From Micromonospora sp. C31 (lineage in GTDB: Bacteria; Actinomycetota; Actinomycetes; Mycobacteriales; Micromonosporaceae): a stretch of DNA of 64,000 nt. The notes beneath the pieces are model-generated. The model ran no database searches and was not told the origin of the DNA. It was given only the letters and a program-made list of their open reading frames with translations. Shown piece by piece: positions 55,062 through 62,104 of this stretch. The stretch spans positions 62,001 to 126,000 of the forward strand of contig NZ_JAGPXN010000011.1 of assembly GCF_018070575.1 (NCBI RefSeq). Reading direction: 5' to 3'. The translations under genes were made by a program, and so were the position numbers. The first letter of the stretch is position 1, and every line of letters begins with the position of its first letter.

Positions 55062-57611
55062 TCAGGAGGCGGCGACCATCGCCCCGCGCGACGCCTCGGT
55101 CGTGTCGGCCCGCTCCGGCAGTTCGGCGCCCGCTAGTGCCTTGAACCGCCGCAGACGCAGGCTGTTCGACACCACGAACACCGAGCTGCCGGCCATGATC
55201 AGGCCCGCCAGCATCGGATTGAGCAGCCCGCTCGCCGCGAGCGGGATGGCCGCGACGTTGTAGGCGAAGGCCCAGAACAGGTTGCCCTTGATCGTGGCCA
55301 GGGTGCGGCGCGACAGCCGGATGGCGTCCGCGACCACCCGCAGGTCACCGCGGACGACCGTCAGGTCGCCCGACTCGATCGCCACGTCGCTGCCGGTGCC
55401 CATCGCGATGCCCAGGTCGGCCTGCGCGAGCGCGGCGGCGTCGTTGACACCGTCGCCGACCATCGCGACGACCTTGCCGTCGGCCTGCAGCCGCTTGACC
55501 AGGTCGACCTTCCCGGCGGGAAGCACGTCGGCCACCACGTCGTCGATCCCCACCTCCGCCGCGATCGCCGCCGCGACCGCGCCGTTGTCGCCGGTCAGCA
55601 GGATCGGATGCAGACCCAGCCGTTTGAACTGCGCCACCGCCGCCCTGCTGGTGGGCTTGACCCGGTCGGACACGACGAGGACGCCGCGCAGGGCGCCGTC
55701 CCACCCGACCATCACCGAGGTACGGCCCGCCGCGTCGGCCGTCGCCTTGGCGGCGGCGAGCTCCGGGGGCAGGTCGGCGGCCCACGAACCGAGCAGGGAG
55801 GCCCGGCCGACGATCACCTCGTGCCCGTCCACCGTGCCGCGCACGCCGACCCCGGTCTCGCTGTTGAAGTCCGCGACCGCGGGCAGTTCGCCGCAGCGGT
55901 CCCGCGCCCCCGCCACCACGGCACGGGCGATGGGGTGCTCCGACGCGCTCTCCAGCGCGCCCGCGAGCCGCAGCAGCTGCGCGTCGGTCACCCCGTCGAC
56001 GGGTACGACGTCCACGACCGACATCTCGCCGGTGGTGACCGTGCCGGTCTTGTCGAGCACGACCGTGTCGACGGTCCTCGTCGATTCCAGCACCTGCGGA
56101 CCCTTGATGAGGATGCCGAGCTGCGCACCCCGGCCGGTGCCGACCAGCAGCGCGGTCGGCGTCGCCAGCCCCAGGGCGCACGGGCAGGCGATGATCAGGA
56201 CGGCCACCGCCGCGGTGAACGCGGCCGCCGCCGGTTGGCCCGAGCCGAGCCAGTAGCCCAGCGTGGCGAGCGACAGCGCGATCACCCCGGGCACGAACAC
56301 CGCCGACACCTGGTCCGCGAGCCGCTGCACGTCGGCCTTGCCGGTCTGCGCGTCCTCGACGAGCTTGGCCATCTGCGCGAGCTGCGTCTCGCCGCCCACC
56401 TTCGTGGCGCGTACGACGAGTCTCCCGCCGGCGTTCACCGTGGCGCCGACGACCTCGTCGCCGGGCCCCACCTCGACGGGTACGGACTCGCCGGTGAGCA
56501 TGCTCGCGTCGACCGCGGAGGAGCCCTCCTCCACGACGCCGTCGGTCGCCACCTTCTCCCCCGGCCGCACGAGGAACCGGTCGCCGACCGCGAGCGCCGA
56601 GATCGGCACCAGCACCTCGACGCCGTCGCGCAGCACCGTCACGTCCTTGGCGCCCAGCGACAGCAGTGCACGCAGCGCGGCGCCGGAGCGGCGCTTGGCG
56701 CGCGCCTCGAAGTACCGGCCGCAGAGGATGAACAGCGTCACGCCTGCGGCGACCTCCAGGTACATGTTGCCCTCGCCGGGCGTGCGTTCCAGCGTGACGC
56801 GGAACGGGTGGCGCATGCCGGGCTCGCCGGCGGTGCCGAGGAACAGCGTGTACAGCGACCACACGAACGCGGCGATGGTGCCCACCGAGACCAGCGTGTC
56901 CATCGAGGCGGCGGCGTGCCGGAGGTTGGCGAAGGCGGCCCGGTGGAAGGGCCACGCCCCCCACACCACGACCGGCGCGGCCAGCGTCAGGCAGGCCCAC
57001 TGCCAGTACTCGAACTGGAGCTGGGAGAACATCGACATCGCGATGACCGGCACGGCCAGTACGGCGACGACCCAGAGTCGGTGCCGGGCGGCCCGCAGCT
57101 CCTGGTCGTGCTCGGCCGCCTCCGCGGCCGCCGGGTCCGGGGCGTCCGCCGCCGGGGCCGAGGGTGGCTGCACCGGCCGGGCCGTGAAGCCGATCTCCTC
57201 GACGGCGGCGATCACCCGTGCCTGCGTGATCCCGGAGGTGACCAGCACCTTCGCCTTCTCGGTGGCGTAGTTGACCGTCGCCTCCACCCCGTCGATCGCG
57301 TTGAGCTGCTTCTCGATGCGCGCCGCACAGGCCGCGCACGTCATGCCGCCGATCAGCAGTTCCAGGTGGTTCTCAGCCCTGGCCGTGCGCGGCTGCACCA
57401 GCCGGGCCGTGAAGCCGATCTCCTCGACGGCGGCGATCACCGCCGCCTGCGAGACCTGCGGCGCGGCCAGCACCTTCGCCTTCTCGGTGGCGTAGTTGAC
57501 CGTCGCCTCCACCCCGTCGATCGCGTTGAGCCGCTTCTCGATGCGCGCCGCACACGCCGCGCACGTCATGCCGCCGATCAGCAGTTCCAGTCGGTTCTCA
57601 GCCGTGGCCAT
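55062..57611 (-). CDS. Cu(I)-translocating P1B-1 ATPase with two heavy-metal-binding domains
   Basis: 849 residues. Two near-identical N-terminal HMA domains (GMTCAAC near residues 14 and 89) are followed by eight membrane segments. Other motifs are actuator TGES, CPC in IACPCALGLATP near 477, phosphorylation site DKTGT near 519, SEHPIA, and GDGVNDAAAL. The TM7 Tyr-Asn (FAYN) and TM8 MAGSS with the CPC motif are the P1B-1 (Cu+/Ag+) pattern. Such pumps export Cu(I) from the cytoplasm. The gene overlaps the upstream secreted protein gene by 14 bp. Neighbouring isonitrile and metallophore genes recall ctpB next to the nrp genes in M. tuberculosis. It probably protects the producer from copper that the metallophore brings in. 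Confidence 0.96.
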   Translation of the reverse strand: MATAENRLELLIGGMTCAACAARIEKRLNAIDGVEATVNYATEKAKVLAAPQVSQAAVIAAVEEIGFTARLVQPRTARAENHLELLIGGMTCAACAARIEKQLNAIDGVEATVNYATEKAKVLVTSGITQARVIAAVEEIGFTARPVQPPSAPAADAPDPAAAEAAEHDQELRAARHRLWVVAVLAVPVIAMSMFSQLQFEYWQWACLTLAAPVVVWGAWPFHRAAFANLRHAAASMDTLVSVGTIAAFVWSLYTLFLGTAGEPGMRHPFRVTLERTPGEGNMYLEVAAGVTLFILCGRYFEARAKRRSGAALRALLSLGAKDVTVLRDGVEVLVPISALAVGDRFLVRPGEKVATDGVVEEGSSAVDASMLTGESVPVEVGPGDEVVGATVNAGGRLVVRATKVGGETQLAQMAKLVEDAQTGKADVQRLADQVSAVFVPGVIALSLATLGYWLGSGQPAAAAFTAAVAVLIIACPCALGLATPTALLVGTGRGAQLGILIKGPQVLESTRTVDTVVLDKTGTVTTGEMSVVDVVPVDGVTDAQLLRLAGALESASEHPIARAVVAGARDRCGELPAVADFNSETGVGVRGTVDGHEVIVGRASLLGSWAADLPPELAAAKATADAAGRTSVMVGWDGALRGVLVVSDRVKPTSRAAVAQFKRLGLHPILLTGDNGAVAAAIAAEVGIDDVVADVLPAGKVDLVKRLQADGKVVAMVGDGVNDAAALAQADLGIAMGTGSDVAIESGDLTVVRGDLRVVADAIRLSRRTLATIKGNLFWAFAYNVAAIPLAASGLLNPMLAGLIMAGSSVFVVSNSLRLRRFKALAGAELPERADTTEASRGAMVAAS
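57153..57602 (-). repeat. Tandem 225-bp duplication encoding the two HMA domains
   Basis: Codons 4-78 and 79-153 of the copper ATPase encode almost the same 75-residue unit. The DNA is also nearly identical across long stretches, for example around GMTCAAC and VEATVNYATEKAKVL. Such identity indicates recent duplication or ongoing gene conversion. The main difference lies in the loop after AKVL. Confidence 0.85.
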
Positions 57612-58611
57612 GCGGGGTGCCCCCCTCCGTGCTACCGCCGGACGTGTCGGCGGGGACAGCGGCGCCGCCGTTGCGTACGGCCTCCTCGTTGCGTGCCTTG
57701 GCCGCCGCGAAGGCCTCTTCGGTCAGGCCGTGCGGCGGCGGGTTCGGCCCGTTCACGCGCAGGGTGAACGCCGCCGTGCGTACGACGCCCTGGTGCTGGA
57801 AGTCCAGGAACAGCCGGTAGTCGCCGAAGCTGGGCGCGGTGGCGTGGAACAGGATGTCCGGCCCGGGGGCGGTCTGCCCGTCGCCCGGCGTGCCGTCCGG
57901 ATGCACGTGCAGGTACGCCATGTCGCCGTCGCGCAGCGCGACCAGGTGGCCGAAGGCGCCGAGGTACGGCTCCAGGTCGGTGACCGGCTTGCCGCCCTTC
58001 GCGACGCTGAGGGTCAGCTTGCCACTCTTGCCGGGCGTCAGCTCGCCGCCGAGCGTCACGGTGTAACCGTCCACCGTCGCGGTGGTCGAGGGCGCGGGCA
58101 ACGCCTCCGGCCGGAAGTCGCCCGACACGGACACGTCCGCCCCGAGCGTCTCGCCGTGGATGCCCCACAGCGGCATGTAGTCGGCGAAGATCCGGTACTC
58201 GCCCGCCGCCGCGAAGGTCAGCGGCACCCGCCACACCCCGTCGGAACCGAGGTTCGGGTGGACGTGCTGGAAGTTCGTCAGGTCGCGCCGCGCCACGATG
58301 AGGTGCATCAGCTTCTCGTGCTGCGGCTTGTACTTCATCAGCGGCGTACCGTCGTGTTGCAGGATCTGGAAGGCGAAGGTCTGCTTCGTGCCCGCCCGGA
58401 CGTTGTCCGTGACCACCTTCAGGTTCATGCTCTCGTGTGTGATGGCCAGGCCGTACGAGGACTCCTCGGCAGCGGCGGCCGGCTTGGCGGCGGGTGCGGC
58501 CGCCGGTGCCGCCGTTGGCGGGGGCCCCACCACCCGGCCGACGGTGTAGGCGCTGCCCAGCACCAACACCAGGGCCAGTGCGAACGCACCGAGTTTCGTC
58601 ACTATCTTCAT
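57598..58611 (-). CDS. Exported protein with two HVHP histidine-rich beta modules (copper-associated)
   Basis: 337 residues from the ATG at 58611 (an ATG at 58617, overlapping the ketosynthase stop, is equally possible). An N-terminal hydrophobic segment (about 8-28) and an Ala/Pro-rich linker indicate export, probably membrane-tethered. Two similar beta-rich modules follow. Each has a HL(I)V segment, an HVHP motif (near residues 120 and 245) and a (E/D)YR(I/L)F strand. The C terminus is THPxGHG-like and His-rich (GTPHGHG). Proteins of this type are common beside copper ATPases and are thought to bind metal outside the membrane. The His and Met residues in THESMNL, PLMKYKPQHEKLMH and the HVHP motifs fit Cu binding. 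Function is inferred. Confidence 0.8.
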   Translation of the reverse strand: MKIVTKLGAFALALVLVLGSAYTVGRVVGPPPTAAPAAAPAAKPAAAAEESSYGLAITHESMNLKVVTDNVRAGTKQTFAFQILQHDGTPLMKYKPQHEKLMHLIVARRDLTNFQHVHPNLGSDGVWRVPLTFAAAGEYRIFADYMPLWGIHGETLGADVSVSGDFRPEALPAPSTTATVDGYTVTLGGELTPGKSGKLTLSVAKGGKPVTDLEPYLGAFGHLVALRDGDMAYLHVHPDGTPGDGQTAPGPDILFHATAPSFGDYRLFLDFQHQGVVRTAAFTLRVNGPNPPPHGLTEEAFAAAKARNEEAVRNGGAAVPADTSGGSTEGGTPHGHG

Positions 58612-58613
58612 GA

Positions 58614-59642
58614 TCATCCGTCCTGAGTCGACGCGATTGGCGTGGAGGCCGCCCCGCTCCACCGCAGCAGGCACGCCCCGAACGACATGCCGCCGCCGAA
58701 CGACAGCAGGAGGACGAGGTCGCCGTCGGAGAGCCGTCCGGCCCGGTTGGCGTGGTCGAGGGTGAGCGGCACCGAGGCGCTGCCGGTGTTCGCGTACTCC
58801 TCCACGGTGCGGTGGGTGTACGCGGCGGTCAGCCCGCACGCGCGTACCACCTCGTCCAGCAGCAGGCCGTTGGGCTGGTGGGGCACGACGTGCGCGATGT
58901 CCGCCGGTTCGACGCCCACCCTGGCCAGCAGCTTGTCCACGAACGGCGGGACCTCCTGCAGCACCAGCTCACTGACGCCCCGGCCCTGCATCCGGAAGAA
59001 ATGACCGCCGTCGGCCAACGTCGCCGCCGACGCCGGCAGCCTGCTGCCGCCCGCCGGCACCCGGATCAGGTCGCTGGCGTCGCCCATGGTCGCCAGCTCG
59101 TACTCGACGACGCCGCGCCCGGCGGGCACCGCACCGACGACCGCCGCGCCGGCACCGTCGCCCATCAGCACGGCCGTGCGCCGGTCCTCGAAGTCCAGGA
59201 TGCGGGAGTACACGTCGGCGCCGACCACCAGCGCGTGGGTGCCCGGCCGGTCGGCGACCAGCGACCGCGCCAACACCAGGGCGTGCACGAATCCCGCGCA
59301 CACCGCGTTGACGTCGAAGCAGGCGGCCCCGTACGCGCCGAGACGTTCCTGCACCAGACAGGCCGTCGGCGGCTGGGGATGGTCCGGGGTCGACGTCGAC
59401 ACGATGAGGTAGTCGACGCGCTCGACACCGAGGCCCGCGTCCCGCAGCGCGCGGGCCGCGGCGTGCACGGCGAGGTCCGAGGTCGCCTCCTCCGCCGCCG
59501 CGAAACGACGCGAACGAATGGCGGTCTTGCGCACGATCCATTCCGGGCTCGCTCCCGGTACGCGACGTGCGATTTCCTCGTTCGACAATGCTCGCGTGGG
59601 CACCCAGGATCCGGTGCCCAGAATTCCGACGGGTGAGGACAC
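58614..59642 (-). CDS. Beta-ketoacyl-ACP synthase III (FabH-like)
   Basis: 342 residues from a GTG at 59642, which has GGAGG five bases upstream; the GTG at 59654 lies on top of that site. The KAS III triad is intact: Cys in DVNAVCAGF near 114, His in VVPHQPN near 254 and Asn in EYANTGSAS near 284, with a glycine-rich end (SFGGGMSFG). It condenses a short acyl-CoA with malonyl-ACP, or acts as an acyltransferase in secondary metabolism. It heads the minus-strand operon of copper, isonitrile and transport genes. It may make the short unsaturated acyl chain that the isonitrile enzymes modify, or a PKS starter. Family certain; role inferred. Confidence 0.93.
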   Translation of the reverse strand: MSSPVGILGTGSWVPTRALSNEEIARRVPGASPEWIVRKTAIRSRRFAAAEEATSDLAVHAAARALRDAGLGVERVDYLIVSTSTPDHPQPPTACLVQERLGAYGAACFDVNAVCAGFVHALVLARSLVADRPGTHALVVGADVYSRILDFEDRRTAVLMGDGAGAAVVGAVPAGRGVVEYELATMGDASDLIRVPAGGSRLPASAATLADGGHFFRMQGRGVSELVLQEVPPFVDKLLARVGVEPADIAHVVPHQPNGLLLDEVVRACGLTAAYTHRTVEEYANTGSASVPLTLDHANRAGRLSDGDLVLLLSFGGGMSFGACLLRWSGAASTPIASTQDG

Positions 59643-60261
59643 AACTGCCTCCACAGAGAAAAGGCGTTCCTTGCCTGCAAATTAGCCGAGCAGCCGCATC
59701 GATCGCAATCACGGAAGCCACCACCCCACACCCCCGGTCGGGCAAATTACCGAGCGATGGCGGAAACAATTTCGCGGCGATGGAACGCACAATTTCCCGA
59801 GCCTGCGCCCGCCCGCCGGCACACGGTTCACCCGTGCAGTTCCTCCCGGGCCGGACGTGACACCGCACGGATGGGATTGGTCGGCGGGCACCGCCATGCT
59901 GGCGCAACGACCGATCGCGCGGCGAGGCCCGTGGCACGGCCGGCGCCTGCGGGCGGGGCGGACCGGCCGACGTCGGCGCCCTTCCTCGTCGGGCAGGACC
60001 AGGACCGGACGGAGAGCATCCGATGACAGCGCACACCGTCGAGACGAGCCGCCCCTCGGGTCGGCCCGGGAAAGGGTGCCGGCCCGCCGCGACGATGCGT
60101 GGGAAGCAGCGGATGCCCAGACGCAGAGTGACGGCTACGATTCTCAGCGTGTGGGGTGAGATCTCGAGGACGTCCCTGCCGGCCGCGCCGTCGGGTCCGA
60201 CGGTGCAGGGCGCACCGGGGCCGCACGCCGCGGGCCACGTCCGCTGGAAGTCCCGCCGTTG
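59643..60261. promoter_or_regulatory. Divergent intergenic region upstream of the ketosynthase/copper operon
   Basis: About 620 bp without a convincing gene. The left part (59670-59810) is AT-richer and carries the repeat array described separately. A possible minus-strand promoter is TTGCGA, 17 bp, CTAATT (59679-59707), a weak match to consensus. The right part, toward the kinase-like gene at 60262, is GC-rich. A 79-codon ORF from 60023 runs into that gene but has no ribosome site and arginine-rich shadow composition, so it is not called. Confidence 0.5.
59680..59802. repeat. Iterated AATT-CGAGC boxes with 23-bp period, candidate operator array
   Basis: Copies begin at 59745, 59768 and 59791, exactly 23 bp apart. 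The first two share AATTNCNNNGCGATGG and end in AC; the third keeps AATTTCCCGAGC. A fourth box, AATTAGCCGAGC, lies at 59680-59691, next to the putative -10 region and 38 bp from the ketosynthase start. A 23-bp period is close to two helical turns, so bound proteins would sit on one face of the DNA. The array precedes the copper/isonitrile operon and is the best candidate for its control site. Confidence 0.6.
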
Positions 60262-61446
60262 ATGGCCACCCGGGAGCAGCCCACCGGACTGACGCGGTGC
60301 ACCGCCTCGCCGGCGCACGCCCCGTCGACCCCGGGCATGCGTCAGACGCGGCTGTGCACCCTGGTGAGCGCCGCGAGCGGGGTCGCCGCGTGCGTGCTGC
60401 TCGCGACCCTGCAACTGCTTCGCGGGCCCGATCCGCGGTGGATCGTGCTCGGCGCCGCCGGGTGCCTGCTCCTGGCCGTGACGCTGGCCCGCGTGCTGTA
60501 CCGGACGGTCACCCCCGGAACGGCCCCGACGACCGCCGGCCGGCCGCTCGCCGCTCCCGTCGTGGCCGCCGTGCTGTCCGTGCCGCTCGTCGGGCCGGGG
60601 GGCGACACCCCGGGCCTGGCCTGGTCCTTCGTGGGCGCCGCGCTCGTCGGCGTCGCGCCGCTGCTGCTGCCGGTCCGGTACGCGGTGACCCCCATGGCCG
60701 CGACGGTACTGGTGTCGGCGGCGACCGCCTGGTGGCTCGGCGGTCCCGTGCGGGACGCGGTGACCGTCACGGTGGTGCTCGGGCTGTCGGTGGCGGTGTG
60801 GAACGTGCTGCACCTCTGGTTCTGGACGTTCCTGGGGCAGGCGCGGGAGGGGCGCGACGCCGTGGCCCGCCTGGCCGCGGCCGAGGAGCGGCTGCGGTTC
60901 GCCCGGGAGGTCTACGAACTGCTCGGCAACCACCTGGCGGCGATCGCCTTCAAGGCCGAGCTGGCGTCGCGGCTGGCCCCGGTCGACGGGGCGCGGACCA
61001 GGAACGAGGTTGCCGAGATCCGGGCGCTCGCGGCGGCCGCGCTGGCGCGGATGCGCGAGGCCGTGCACGGCTACCACGTCGTCGACCTGCGCGAGCAGGT
61101 GCTCTCGGTGGCCCGGGTGCTGCGGGCCGCCGACGTGCGGTGCACCGTGACGCAACCGAGGAAGGACCTGCCCCCCGCGCTCACCGGGCCGCTGGTGTCC
61201 GTGCTGCGCGACGTGGGCGCCCACGTACTGCGCGACGGCGAGGCGCGGTGGTGCACCATCGAGGTGGCCCGCGAGGCGGACGGAGCACGGTTGACCGTCG
61301 TCAGCGACGGGGCTGACGGTGTGGACACCGACGGCGCCGTGTTGCCGGGACTCGCCGACCGGCTGCGGGATTCGGGTGGCGCGCTGCGCACCTGGCGGGA
61401 GAACGGGACGTTGACCGTGGAGGCCACCATCCGGGTGGAGGCGTGA
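60262..61446 (+). CDS. Degenerate HisKA_3 sensor kinase (pseudokinase)
   Basis: 394 residues from the ATG at 60262 (a TTG at 60259 adds one residue). The N-terminal half has five or six hydrophobic segments. The dimerisation region reads RFAREVYELLGNHLAAIAFK. It aligns with RFARDLHDLLGYSLSAISLK of the other kinase in this window, but the phospho-accepting His is Tyr (Y218). The N-box is also lost: RDVGAHVLRDGEA instead of REGVTNILRHSKA. The protein keeps the full length and fold pattern, so it looks maintained rather than decaying. It could act as a sensor that works by binding, not phosphorylation. No response regulator is adjacent; the convergent neighbour is the isomerase-like gene. Confidence 0.82.
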   Translation: MATREQPTGLTRCTASPAHAPSTPGMRQTRLCTLVSAASGVAACVLLATLQLLRGPDPRWIVLGAAGCLLLAVTLARVLYRTVTPGTAPTTAGRPLAAPVVAAVLSVPLVGPGGDTPGLAWSFVGAALVGVAPLLLPVRYAVTPMAATVLVSAATAWWLGGPVRDAVTVTVVLGLSVAVWNVLHLWFWTFLGQAREGRDAVARLAAAEERLRFAREVYELLGNHLAAIAFKAELASRLAPVDGARTRNEVAEIRALAAAALARMREAVHGYHVVDLREQVLSVARVLRAADVRCTVTQPRKDLPPALTGPLVSVLRDVGAHVLRDGEARWCTIEVAREADGARLTVVSDGADGVDTDGAVLPGLADRLRDSGGALRTWRENGTLTVEATIRVEA

Positions 61447-61462
61447 CCGGGCAGTGCCGCGG

Positions 61463-62047
61463 TCAGCGGGCCGCCCGCAGGGCCCCGCCGGGCAGGAGAC
61501 ACTCGTCGGCCGTCGGCCAGCGCGTCGGATCGTCGCCCAACGTGACGAGCTCGGCGACCTGCAGGCGGCACCACGGCGACAGGGAGATGTCCCCCGTGTT
61601 CACCGCGTAGACGAAGTCCGCCCAGTCGGCCCACTCGAAGTCGGCGATGGCGGCCGGGTCCGGGGTCGGACACTCGTCGGTCACCACCCGGAACACCGGT
61701 GCGACGGCGTTCTCCGCCACCCCGTTGTCCATCACCGCCCGGTAGCGGAAAGCGGGCAGCACCAGCTCGGGCCGGGGCGCCGCCAGACCGAGCTCGGCGC
61801 GGACGGTGCGCGTCACCGCCGCGGACACCGCCTCCCCCGGTGCGGGATGCCCGTAGCAGGAGTTCGTCCAGATCCCCGGCCAGGTCCGCGTCCGGTCGCT
61901 GCGCAGCGTCAGGAGCAGCTTCGCGTCGCTGGTGAAGACGTAGCAGGAGAAGGCCAGGTGCAGGGGCGTACGCAGGTGGTGGACCGTCGCGCCCTCGGTG
62001 GTGCCCACCGGCTGCCCCTGTTCGTCGAGTAGCACGACCTGCGGCAT
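61463..62047 (-). CDS. Isopentenyl-diphosphate isomerase (type I)-like Nudix protein lacking catalytic residues
   Basis: 194 residues, the usual size for type I IDI and similar throughout to the E. coli enzyme as I recall it (LHLAF, TWPGIWTNS, GHPAPGE, FRYRA, LSPW). Metal-ligand positions are kept (His in VHHL, H30, H67, E112). However, the catalytic Cys of TNSVCGHP is Tyr65 (TNSCYGHP), and the catalytic Glu of ENEV is Ala114 (ENAV). IDI needs both for proton transfer, so normal isomerase activity is doubtful. It may bind a diphosphate ligand or catalyse another Nudix reaction. It is convergent with the pseudokinase gene and lies just downstream of the LuxR-type regulator. No terpene synthase genes are in the window. 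Confidence 0.85.
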   Translation of the reverse strand: MPQVVLLDEQGQPVGTTEGATVHHLRTPLHLAFSCYVFTSDAKLLLTLRSDRTRTWPGIWTNSCYGHPAPGEAVSAAVTRTVRAELGLAAPRPELVLPAFRYRAVMDNGVAENAVAPVFRVVTDECPTPDPAAIADFEWADWADFVYAVNTGDISLSPWCRLQVAELVTLGDDPTRWPTADECLLPGGALRAAR

Positions 62048-62104
62048 GGTCTTGGTGTCCCTTCCCGTACGGGATTCAGCTCGCCGGCGCGGCGGCGACC
62101 GCGA

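Noticed and set aside
60023..60262. 79-codon plus-strand ORF before the pseudokinase gene
   Set aside because: No ribosome site, Arg/Pro-rich composition as in shadow frames of GC-rich DNA, and no recognisable feature.
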